This document shows, one piece after another, positions 53,007 to 60,938 of a stretch of DNA of 64,000 nt (positions are counted from its first letter, which is position 1; every line of letters starts with the position of its first letter). The position numbers were made by a program, and so were the translations under genes. The stretch covers positions 1 through 64,000 of the forward strand of contig NZ_JADEWY010000018.1 of NCBI RefSeq assembly GCF_015207375.1. Reading direction: 5' to 3'. The stretch comes from Coleofasciculus sp. LEGE 07092. Its GTDB lineage: Bacteria > Cyanobacteriota > Cyanobacteriia > Cyanobacteriales > Coleofasciculaceae. Below the pieces are notes generated by a model. The model saw only the letters and a list, made by a program, of their open reading frames with translations. It was not told the origin of the DNA and made no database searches.

Positions 53007-54500
53007 ATGAGTGAAAGTGTAGAACCGAACCTTGTCGAATCAGAAGTTCCAGCTCAGGGTATTAATGTTACTCCGATGACGGAGGCTGAAGCTCGCGAAT
53101 ATACGGAAAGGATTCGTCAACGTTTCTACGATAATCGTGCCGATCTATTGGAAATGGATCGTCGTAGAGGTTGGGAGGCTTTGGGATACGGAAGTTGGAG
53201 TGAATGGGCAATTAGTGAATACCAAGACGATTATAAAGAGCGGTATTTGTTTCGACTAAAAGCGGCAGCATCTGTTGAAGAAAATCTCCGAACTTCTCAA
53301 GATGAAAGTATTCTAAGACTAGCTCGGAGACTGCCGATTTCCCAAGCGAGCGAATTGGCAAAATTGCCAACTCAAGATAAACAAACTGAAGCGTTGAAAC
53401 GAGCTGAAGAGATTGCTAAAAAGCAGGGAAAAGCCCGAACAGCCCAGCTTCTCAAACAGGTCATTAAGCAGATTAAGGAGAATGAAGAGGAAACAACTGA
53501 GATTCCCGGTGCTTGGCGGCTATCAGCCAAAGAGTTTTCAATTCAACTCTCTGATACCGGGGAATCTGTCAACGTTGTTTATGAGCCGGGGAATGATATC
53601 CAGGATTTGTACCATCATTTTGAACTTCAGGGGAATATCTCTCCGACAGGATTCACTTCCCATTACGTTTTCTACGGCGAAGCACACAAACACGTTTCTC
53701 CACAGGCGTATGCCCAGATTCTGGCGGATAAACTATATCGCCAGTTTCAAAAACAAACTAGGACGACGGGTTCAGCAGAATCGGAATTTCAAACATCTGT
53801 TGATATACCCCTACTAGGTAAACGAGTTGTGGTTATTTGCCCTTCAGGATATGTCGAAATGCCTTCGGCTCCTGAAGGGAGTCGGGGGACAGTGCAATCA
53901 TTTAATCGCCAGAAAAATCGGTACAAAGTGCGGCTTGATAGCCCGCCTGCACCCGGTAAGCGGCGAGATGTAAGTCTCCCACCAGAGCGATTGCAAGAGT
54001 TAATTATTCCAGCCGACTTAAGTCAAATTAAAAGTGAGCGCGATTTTGAAACTTATCTTCAAGAAGTCGGAGAAGAAGTGATAGCGAGAGAGTTTTCTGA
54101 ATCTGAGGCATCTGTTCGGGTTCAGCTCAAGAAATTTGTTGCCAATATCTATGAGTTAGTTCAACCTCACTTGGGCAGCCAAGGTGTCGAACAATTGCAA
54201 CAGGATGATCAGGAATACGAACAAAATTCCTACTCCCCTCCTGCCACCTATTTGTGGGAATGCAAGAATCCTGATGATGTGGCTGAGTATCTCGAATACA
54301 GCACTCCAGCAGAAGTTTTTACAGATTTGCAACGACTTCAGCAGATGCAGTTGGAGCAGTTAGAACAGTTGCAGCAAGAACGTGATGCTCTACGCGCCCT
54401 AAAAGAAAATTTGGAGAAGCAGCTAGAAAAGCAACAACAACAGCGCTCCTCCTCTAGCCGAAAGCCGTCTAGCCGCAAACAACGAAGCCAACCTAAGTAA
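53007..54500 (+). CDS. HTH/coiled-coil protein with low-complexity tail
   Basis: I start at ATG 53007 (MSESVEPNLV), as the longer frame to 52866 overlaps the preceding gene. The 497-residue product has an N-terminal helical domain (RQRFYDNRADLLEMDRRRGWEALGYGSWSEWA, about 30-70), an RRLPISQASELAKL HTH-like segment, a central beta-rich part (about 270-330, GKRVVVICPSGY, GTVQSFNRQKNRYKV) and a Gln/Leu coiled coil with a Ser/Arg/Lys tail (about 435-497). The start resembles KorB/ParB-like HTH proteins of plasmids. DNA binding is likely; role unknown. A strong terminator follows. Confidence 0.65.
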   Translation: MSESVEPNLVESEVPAQGINVTPMTEAEAREYTERIRQRFYDNRADLLEMDRRRGWEALGYGSWSEWAISEYQDDYKERYLFRLKAAASVEENLRTSQDESILRLARRLPISQASELAKLPTQDKQTEALKRAEEIAKKQGKARTAQLLKQVIKQIKENEEETTEIPGAWRLSAKEFSIQLSDTGESVNVVYEPGNDIQDLYHHFELQGNISPTGFTSHYVFYGEAHKHVSPQAYAQILADKLYRQFQKQTRTTGSAESEFQTSVDIPLLGKRVVVICPSGYVEMPSAPEGSRGTVQSFNRQKNRYKVRLDSPPAPGKRRDVSLPPERLQELIIPADLSQIKSERDFETYLQEVGEEVIAREFSESEASVRVQLKKFVANIYELVQPHLGSQGVEQLQQDDQEYEQNSYSPPATYLWECKNPDDVAEYLEYSTPAEVFTDLQRLQQMQLEQLEQLQQERDALRALKENLEKQLEKQQQQRSSSSRKPSSRKQRSQPK

Positions 54501-54541
54501 AGCTCTACCCACAGTGAGAGGTATGAATGAGCCAAAAGAAG

Positions 54542-54569
54542 AGGCGGCACCTAGTCGCCTTTTTTTTTA
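54542..54569 (+). terminator. Rho-independent terminator
   Basis: Stem AGGCG/CGCCT with a 9-base loop is followed by a run of eight or nine T. It ends the 52.6-54.5 kb transcript about 40 bases after the stop. Confidence 0.8.
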
Positions 54570-54664
54570 TTTGAGAGGCATAAGGACAGATGGTTAACGG
54601 GGAATAGGGAATTCCCCAACAGCTTATCTGGGTTAAGAGTTCCCTGTTTTGGTAATACAGCATT

Positions 54665-57600
54665 ATGGGAGTAACTGACAGACAACGACATCACCTTCGT
54701 ACCTCACTGACGAATCATTTTCTCTCTGGTCAGGGATTCGACTCCATCAGTGCTGCCCGGACGTGGGCATCCCAGGAACTAGGACAAGAAACGGAGTTTG
54801 CACCAGGGAGTGCAAATGCTAAAGCACTTGAAGAAACGATTGAAGAGAGCCTGGTTCAGGCAGGTCGCAGGCTGATTGAGGCTGGAGACGACCCAAAGAC
54901 AACCTATCGAAACCTTGTGGATTTGTATCAGCGTCAGCCCAAGCTGGCAACGAAAAGCAGTGGTAGTGTAGCCCGACAAGCGTATTCAACGCCGTTGCCA
55001 GTGGCTTACTTGGCATCAACGATGGCAGGAATTGACCTACAGGGTACTGTTTACGAACCCGCAGCGGGGAATGGGGCGCTATTGATGGGTGCTAACCCCA
55101 TGAAGGTGACGACGAATGAAATTGACCCTGACCGCGCCAGGGCATTGCAAGACCAAGGGTTTAATCCAACAATCCAGGATGCCACAACCTATAAGCCAGA
55201 GCAAAAGCACGATTTTTTAATAGCTAATCCGCCTTTTGGCAGCGTCCGCGATGAGGATAACCCTAAGCCGAATGCTAAAAAGCAGTGGCAGTTTGGCAAA
55301 TTGAAAACTAGCCAGATTGACCACGCTATCTGCCTCAATTCTCTAGAGGCGCTCAAAGACGACGGGAAAGCTGTGTTGATTATTGGCGGCTTAATGGGAG
55401 ATGACCCAGTACAGCGCAGCGATCGCTATAATAGCCTCTCCAATCGCGGATTTTTCAAGCAGCTTTACGATAACTGGAGAGTCACCGACCATTTTACGGT
55501 TAGTGGTGAGTTGTACTCCCGCCAGGGGGCAGGCTTTCCCATTGATATGATTCGCCTCGACGGGCGGGGCAAAAGCCCTCGCCCCTATCCGGCTGCTGAT
55601 GTGCCGCCAATCTATCACAGCTTTGAAGAGTTAGAACAAGAGGTTTTATCGCGTTATGTATCTAGAGAACCCGAATTATTGGATGCCAACCGAAGAGCAG
55701 AGAAAGAAGGAAATGCCGATGCTGTACTTCTGGACGGCAGTAGAGGTTCCCGCTTCGATGAAGTCCATTCCCACGATGAGCGAGTATTTGCAACTGCTGG
55801 GGTTGAGAGTGGCGTGGTTGATTCGCCAAGAACCCCCTTCAGACGCACAGCTCCTGATTCGAGAGGAGATGCCCCTAGGGATGCGGGATGGGATTCTGGA
55901 CGTACTACGGATGCCTCCCAATCCCAACCCCGATTCTTTAGCTCAAGCTTGGGCGAGGGCGTTGGTAGTAGACAATCCGGCAATTCGCAATCATCTGGGG
56001 CTTTTTTGGACGGTGAGATTCCCGGTGCCAGTGCTGAAGGAACCAGAGCAGATAGACGAAGCCAGGGAATTAATACAAGGAATGGCACTAGCCGAGTGGT
56101 TGGGAGCGATGAGGGCAACACCAATCGAGTTCTAAAGGAGGAGAAAATGATGGACAACAAAAATAGTCGGGATTTGCAAGTTCCTTATCAGCCTTTAAGT
56201 CAGGGAAAGCCCCTTAATTCTTTAGTTCCCAAAAATATGTCTGTGGGGATTAGAAATTCTCTGGAGCGCGTGGAAGAGCGACAGGGCAACATTGATGATT
56301 ATGTCGCCTCCGAAATGCAATGGTCTCTTGATGAATTGTATAACAAATTAAGTGCTGAACAAATAGATGCTTTGGCGTTAGCTCTAGATAATAATGAGCA
56401 GGATGCCGAAACTATCCTAGGGGATATGACGGGGATTGGTAAGGGTCGTGTGGTGGCTAGCATGATTCGCAAAGCTAAGCTAGATGGGATGAACCCCATA
56501 TTCGTGACAGAAAATCCCAATCTCTACCGGGATATGCTCAGAGATTTAGCCGATATTGGGGAAGACATTAACCCTTACTATACGGATTCTCAACTCAATC
56601 TGGATACCCTTGAGGGGGGCAAAATTAACTATTCAGCCAAGCAACACAAAGCGGCAGAAGAAACTATATTAAGCACGGGAAGTTTAGGGGATTTTGACAG
56701 CATTTTTACTACCTATTCCCAGATGCAAACCGTTAGAGGGCAAGAACCGGATAGGCGGCAAATTTTACGCAAGTTTGCTCCGGAAGGAATGCTGATTATG
56801 GATGAATCCCATAACGCTGGGGGCAGTGGTGGGGATTTGTATACCCGTTCGGGAATTCCCAATCGAGCTGGCTTTACTCGTGAGCTGAAGCAATCAGCCG
56901 CTCGGACATTTTCGTCCAGCGCTACTTACGCTAAGCGACCGGAGGTGATGGATCTTTATAACCGCACTGACATGAAGAAAGCGGTAGAAGATATTGATAG
57001 CTTGGTGGGAATTATCCAAAATGGTGGCGTTCCCATGCAGCAGGCGCTAGCTTCTCAGTTGAGCGAAGCGGGGCAATACATTCGTCGCGAACGCTCTTAT
57101 GAGGGAGTTGATTTTGATCATACCATTTTCCCGACTGACCGGGAAATGACTGATAGTGAAGCGCAAGTGATGCAAGCCATCATGCAGTTTGACCGTGCAA
57201 AAAATGAGAAAGTTTCGCAGATTGACGAGGAACTTAAAAAAGAGGCAAAGCAAATCCAAGGGGATAGTGCTGTTGGTCAGGTGGGAGCTGAAAGTATAAA
57301 TTTTACCTCGTTGATGCATAATTATTTGGATGCATCAAATCTGGCTAAAAAAACGCAAGGTGCTATCGATTTGGCGAAAGAGTCTTTAGAAAGAGGAGAA
57401 AAGCCAATTCTCACGGTTAGCAATACAATGGGCAGTTTCTTAAGCCAATACGCTGATGAGAATGGGCTACAACCGGGTGAGCGCATTAACGCTGATTTTG
57501 GGGATATGCTCAAGCGATATTTGGAGCGTAGCCGGGATGTTATTACCAAAGATGCATTTGGGGAAAGCAATCGCCGTCGTCTGACTGATGAAGAGTTGGG

Positions 57601-59212
57601 GGAAGCCGGGATACAAGCGTACTCTGAAGCTATCGATCTAATAGAAAAGTCTGATTTCAGTAAGGTTCCTATTAGTCCGATTGACAATATTCGCTTTCAA
57701 CTAAAAGAAGCTGGGTTTAAAACCGGAGAGATTACCGGACGTGACGAGCGGGTGCGTTATGAGCGTGATGAGCAAGGTAATTTAGTAGGTTTTTATGATT
57801 TGCGTCCGGCTTCTGAGAGTTCAAGAGCAGGGAAAGCTCAAGCCGTTGACCAGTTCAACAATGGGGACTCGGATGTGTTAGTCCTTAATCGTTCGGGAGC
57901 CACAGGCATTTCACTGCATTCAAATCAACGATTCAAAGACCAACGCCGTCGCCACATGATTGTGGTACAGCCAGAACGGGATGTCAACCAGGCGGTGCAG
58001 ATGTTTGGTCGGGTTCATCGCACCGGACAGGTCAATGCTCCTCACATCACCATTGGTGCTGGGGATAATCCCAGTGAGAAACGGACGATGGCGATTTTGA
58101 TGGGAAAGCTGGCGTCGCTCAATGCCAATACCACTGCCAGTCGCTCTGGGCAAATTGATTTTGAGAAAGCTACGGATTTTCTCAACGAAGTAGGCGATCG
58201 CGTGGTTCATGAGCTGGTAAGTAATGACCCGGAGCTGGAAGATAAATTGGATTATCCGCTCAAACCTGAGAGTGAGATGGAAGGAACCGCACGGCGGGTA
58301 ACCGGACGCATGGCAATGCTTACCTTGGATGAGCAAGAAGCCTTGATGGAGCGGATTGAGTCTGAATACAAAGATACGTTATCGAGGGAAATTGCCATGG
58401 GCAATAATCCCTTGGAGGCAGAAACTCTGGATTTGGATGCTAAAACGGTTGCATCCATAGAAGTGCAACCCCCCGATCCTGATTCCACCAGTCCGTTTAC
58501 AGGAGCGGTGATTTTCGACGTGATGGACGTGAAAAACAACCGTCAGCCGCTAACGACAATGGAAGCGATGAATGTCGTGCGGTCTGAGTTAGGGTTGGAG
58601 TCGGTGTCTGAACCCGAAGATTTTGACCGAGAAGATGTTGCGGTGGCGGGACAGGAGAATAGCTCTTTGTTAATGGAGCAAATTGATTCGGAGGCTTGTG
58701 ACTGGAAACAGCAGCGCCAAGGCTTATTTAAGACCCAGAATGCCAAGGAAAAGTTTGAAGATAAAATTAATCAGCAAGCCCAGACAGTTAAATGGATTTT
58801 GGAAACACTTCCAGTCGGGCAGACTGTTAAGTTAAAAGCGCCAAATAATTCGGTCTATTATGGTCTGGTAGCAGGGCATCGTTGTGAATCGGCTTCTGGA
58901 GAGAATCCGGTTTCGCCTTCATCGTGGAAGACGGAATTTCTCTTAGCGGATTCAGCCAGACAGATTTCAATTCCCCATTCAAAAATTGGGAATCGCTCTG
59001 GGCAATATGCTGTAGAAGTTCAACAGCAGGATGATTTTGAGGGCAAGGATATTTATTCGCTGTTTGATGAGCGCTCTGGTAGTGGTCGTGAGCTACGGGG
59101 GATGTTCCGGGGGAATCTAGTACGGGCGGGTTGTATGCTACTGGGGAAGATACAGCGCTGGCACGGGAGATGCTGGGGCAAGAGTTACCTGATTTGGAAG
59201 CTCTTTCCTTAG
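54665..59212 (+). CDS. DNA adenine methyltransferase fused in frame to a strawberry-notch-like helicase
   Basis: The open frame encodes 1515 residues. Residues 100-330 are an N6-adenine methyltransferase: EPAAGNG (131-137) binds SAM and NPPF (188-191) is catalytic. Residues 331-490 are a low-complexity linker rich in Ser, Gly, Arg and Asp. From about 495 a helicase of the strawberry-notch/SNF2 type follows: GDMTGIGKGR (about 588), MDESHNAGG (about 711), SGATGISLHSN and MFGRVHRTGQ (about 1090-1125). Such fusions occur in phage and plasmid proteins like P1 DarB, where protection of entering DNA is the known role. The linker is overlapped by another frame, and a strong internal start exists at 56147. 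Confidence 0.8.
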   Translation: MGVTDRQRHHLRTSLTNHFLSGQGFDSISAARTWASQELGQETEFAPGSANAKALEETIEESLVQAGRRLIEAGDDPKTTYRNLVDLYQRQPKLATKSSGSVARQAYSTPLPVAYLASTMAGIDLQGTVYEPAAGNGALLMGANPMKVTTNEIDPDRARALQDQGFNPTIQDATTYKPEQKHDFLIANPPFGSVRDEDNPKPNAKKQWQFGKLKTSQIDHAICLNSLEALKDDGKAVLIIGGLMGDDPVQRSDRYNSLSNRGFFKQLYDNWRVTDHFTVSGELYSRQGAGFPIDMIRLDGRGKSPRPYPAADVPPIYHSFEELEQEVLSRYVSREPELLDANRRAEKEGNADAVLLDGSRGSRFDEVHSHDERVFATAGVESGVVDSPRTPFRRTAPDSRGDAPRDAGWDSGRTTDASQSQPRFFSSSLGEGVGSRQSGNSQSSGAFLDGEIPGASAEGTRADRRSQGINTRNGTSRVVGSDEGNTNRVLKEEKMMDNKNSRDLQVPYQPLSQGKPLNSLVPKNMSVGIRNSLERVEERQGNIDDYVASEMQWSLDELYNKLSAEQIDALALALDNNEQDAETILGDMTGIGKGRVVASMIRKAKLDGMNPIFVTENPNLYRDMLRDLADIGEDINPYYTDSQLNLDTLEGGKINYSAKQHKAAEETILSTGSLGDFDSIFTTYSQMQTVRGQEPDRRQILRKFAPEGMLIMDESHNAGGSGGDLYTRSGIPNRAGFTRELKQSAARTFSSSATYAKRPEVMDLYNRTDMKKAVEDIDSLVGIIQNGGVPMQQALASQLSEAGQYIRRERSYEGVDFDHTIFPTDREMTDSEAQVMQAIMQFDRAKNEKVSQIDEELKKEAKQIQGDSAVGQVGAESINFTSLMHNYLDASNLAKKTQGAIDLAKESLERGEKPILTVSNTMGSFLSQYADENGLQPGERINADFGDMLKRYLERSRDVITKDAFGESNRRRLTDEELGEAGIQAYSEAIDLIEKSDFSKVPISPIDNIRFQLKEAGFKTGEITGRDERVRYERDEQGNLVGFYDLRPASESSRAGKAQAVDQFNNGDSDVLVLNRSGATGISLHSNQRFKDQRRRHMIVVQPERDVNQAVQMFGRVHRTGQVNAPHITIGAGDNPSEKRTMAILMGKLASLNANTTASRSGQIDFEKATDFLNEVGDRVVHELVSNDPELEDKLDYPLKPESEMEGTARRVTGRMAMLTLDEQEALMERIESEYKDTLSREIAMGNNPLEAETLDLDAKTVASIEVQPPDPDSTSPFTGAVIFDVMDVKNNRQPLTTMEAMNVVRSELGLESVSEPEDFDREDVAVAGQENSSLLMEQIDSEACDWKQQRQGLFKTQNAKEKFEDKINQQAQTVKWILETLPVGQTVKLKAPNNSVYYGLVAGHRCESASGENPVSPSSWKTEFLLADSARQISIPHSKIGNRSGQYAVEVQQQDDFEGKDIYSLFDERSGSGRELRGMFRGNLVRAGCMLLGKIQRWHGRCWGKSYLIWKLFP
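55656..56135 (+). CDS. Overlapping gene in the methyltransferase-helicase linker, paralog of 51157-51645
   Basis: The 159-residue frame is offset by one base from the 54665-59212 frame. Its product is a well-formed helical protein: NYWMPTEEQ, TAVEVP, SEYLQLLGLRVAWLI, REEMPLGMRDGILDVLRM, NHLGLFWTVRFPVPVL, ELIQGMALAEWLGAMR. It matches the free-standing 51157-51645 protein in order, spacing and length, while the other frame is low complexity here. The TAA at 56133-56135 runs straight into AAAGGAGGAG for the helicase. AAGAGG lies 12 bases before the ATG, a weak site; reinitiation from the methyltransferase could help. Function unknown. Confidence 0.7.
   Translation: MYLENPNYWMPTEEQRKKEMPMLYFWTAVEVPASMKSIPTMSEYLQLLGLRVAWLIRQEPPSDAQLLIREEMPLGMRDGILDVLRMPPNPNPDSLAQAWARALVVDNPAIRNHLGLFWTVRFPVPVLKEPEQIDEARELIQGMALAEWLGAMRATPIEF
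56134..56149 (+). promoter_or_regulatory. Strong internal ribosome binding site and in-frame ATG for the helicase
   Basis: AAAGGAGGAG is followed after about five bases by ATGATG (56147), in frame with the helicase. Translation here would give a helicase of 1021 residues (MMDNKNSRDLQ). The site overlaps the stop of the 55656-56135 gene, the arrangement of three consecutive coupled genes. Confidence 0.75.
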
Positions 59213-60186
59213 ACTCGTTACAGCAGGCACAGCAACAGCTTGCTGAAGTTTCCACTACAGTTCAATCGGAGGAGCTAGGAGAGGCAGAACGTCAAGGGAC
59301 ACAGACATCTGCAAAAGAATCGGAATCCATTAGCGATAGGGTAGCGCAAGTTAAAAAAGCGAATGAGCAATTCCCACAGGAACAACAACAACCCGAACCT
59401 TCTTTACCTACTGCTGATGTTGATACCGAGGAAATTGAAGCAGTTGAGGAAGGTGAGGCAGAAGGTAAAGGACTCCGTGACAACCCCGACGACTTCCAAC
59501 AGGAGAAGAAGCCTAAGCCTGAGTTAACTCAACCCGCCGATTGGCAAGAGCGGCAGCAGGAACGTGTAGAAGCTATTGCACCTGTTGTCTACCGACATCT
59601 TAAAGACCTGGTTGGTGGCGATCGCTACTGTGGTTCTCATCATACGGCAAGTTTGGATAAAGATGAGGAGGGGCAGCGTCTGATTGTGACAGAGAATCAA
59701 TCCTCCCAAAAGATTCTGGAGGCGCGGCAAAAGAGTGATGGTTCGTGGCACGATATCGATAGTAACTTGGATGACAACAACGTTCAGCATTTTAGGCAGA
59801 TAGCCGCCTCGCAAGAGGAACTCCTGTCAAAAAAAGGTGCGATTGAGGATAAAGTTGAGCAGCAGAATCGGGTTGATAAGATGGCTCCCACTATCGTCAA
59901 ACACCTGAGCTTGGTGAATCGGCTCTCTGTCAAGGGGAACTCTTACAGTTCTAAATTAGACCCAGAAAAATCAGAGTTAACCCTATCTGAAAACGCCACA
60001 GAAAAGCCGATTTTAAAGGCAAGATTTATCCAGGATAGGTGGCGAGATAATGGCAGTGAAATTGATGAGAAAACTCTAGAGTTTTTTGAGAACTCTGTAA
60101 AGCCCAAGGTTGAGAAAGCGTTGGCGCAGCGCTCTCAACGGGAACGCCTTGAACGGCAAGAAAAAGAGGCACAGTATAGTCTGTAG
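59131..60186 (+). CDS. Acidic protein with two copies of the plasmid beta module
   Basis: The frame opens at about 59092 and its first usable start is TTG 59131 (LYATGEDTALAREML), overlapping the helicase end by 82 bases. The 351-residue product has an N-terminal helix, an acidic disordered part (about 45-130), and two modules: about 145-225 (VEAIAPVVYRHLK, DKDEEGQRLIVTEN, GSWHDIDSNLDD) and about 245-330 (VDKMAPTIVKHLS, VKGNSYSSKL, DRWRDNGSEID). The start is uncertain; a frameshift from the helicase or later ATG (REML) is possible. Role unknown. Confidence 0.6.
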   Translation: MYATGEDTALAREMLGQELPDLEALSLDSLQQAQQQLAEVSTTVQSEELGEAERQGTQTSAKESESISDRVAQVKKANEQFPQEQQQPEPSLPTADVDTEEIEAVEEGEAEGKGLRDNPDDFQQEKKPKPELTQPADWQERQQERVEAIAPVVYRHLKDLVGGDRYCGSHHTASLDKDEEGQRLIVTENQSSQKILEARQKSDGSWHDIDSNLDDNNVQHFRQIAASQEELLSKKGAIEDKVEQQNRVDKMAPTIVKHLSLVNRLSVKGNSYSSKLDPEKSELTLSENATEKPILKARFIQDRWRDNGSEIDEKTLEFFENSVKPKVEKALAQRSQRERLERQEKEAQYSL

Positions 60187-60196
60187 ACGTAGCCGA

Positions 60197-60211
60197 TGTA
60201 CAATTTGTACA
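60197..60211. promoter_or_regulatory. Inverted repeat TGTACAATTTGTACA, copy D
   Basis: Reverse complement is the copy A/B sequence. It lies 11 bases beyond the stop of the 59131-60186 gene and about 70 bases before the convergent HD gene stop. Confidence 0.85.
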
Positions 60212-60279
60212 GGGTGGTGGTGGTTCTCATCTCCTGATGGCGGAATGGGTTAGTTAGTCCGCCAACGCTGAGGGTTTAT

Positions 60280-60864
60280 TTAACGGGTAACATCCAGTCG
60301 AGAAAGGAGTCTTGCCAATTCAAGGGTAAAAAAATTAGAACCCTGTGGCTGATAAATCTCCAGAAAACTCCGATAGAACCAAAGCGTTTCCTCCTTACCT
60401 CCTTTAAATTTTTGCCAAACGCTTTCGCCAACTCGCTCCCAATCGGCGACAATTGAACGAACATTGTGGAGTTTGTCAGCCAAGGAAACGCGCCGAACCT
60501 CTGGTGGAGCGAGACGCAGTTTTTCTAAATACTTGAGCTTGCGTTCTTTCCACCGGAGGTGAGGCAGAGTTTTATCCTCAGTACATCCATCGACAATACA
60601 GACGACTCTTTCCCCAAAACGTTGGCGAATTTCTGCACGAGTTGTTTCACCCCCCTGGTCTTCAATGGCATCATGGAGTAAAGCGGCGATCGCTTCATCT
60701 TCATCCCCGCCATCTTCTAAGACTAAAGCGGCGACACTTAGCAGGTGAGAGATATAGGGGACATTACTGCCTTTTCTGACTTGATGGTTATGCAGTCGAG
60801 TGGCATACACTAGAGCGGCTTCAAAACGAGTGGATAATTGTGGAGTTTCGGTAAAGGTTGCCAT
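60280..60864 (-). CDS. HD-domain hydrolase, MESH1/RelA-SpoT-hydrolase-like
   Basis: The 194-residue product has the small-alarmone-hydrolase layout: LHNHQVRKGSNVPYISH (H25 and H40), ALLHDAIED (H64-D65, E68, D69) and LADKLHNVRS in the C-terminal half. There is no synthetase domain. Such proteins remove the 3'-diphosphate from ppGpp or related nucleotides with Mn. Similar HD proteins occur in cyanobacterial defence regions. It could act on cyclic or linear nucleotide signals, but a ppGpp-type substrate is the conservative reading. Confidence 0.8.
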   Translation of the reverse strand: MATFTETPQLSTRFEAALVYATRLHNHQVRKGSNVPYISHLLSVAALVLEDGGDEDEAIAALLHDAIEDQGGETTRAEIRQRFGERVVCIVDGCTEDKTLPHLRWKERKLKYLEKLRLAPPEVRRVSLADKLHNVRSIVADWERVGESVWQKFKGGKEETLWFYRSFLEIYQPQGSNFFTLELARLLSRLDVTR

Positions 60865-60875
60865 TGTGTTTTAAA

Positions 60876-60903
60876 GGGAATGGGGAATGGGGAATGGGGA
60901 ATA
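60876..60903. repeat. GGGAATG heptamer repeat
   Basis: Three perfect copies and one GGGAATA copy in tandem just upstream of the HD gene. Typical cyanobacterial short tandem heptamer. Confidence 0.9.
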
Positions 60904-60938
60904 GAAGAATTTGCGTTCTCATTGAAGAGTGCGAAAAT

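Noticed and set aside
55654-56160. A 168-residue minus-strand frame opposite the overlapping gene
   Set aside because: Its Ser/Pro/Arg-rich product has no domain character and no ribosome site; it arises from the high G+C of the region.
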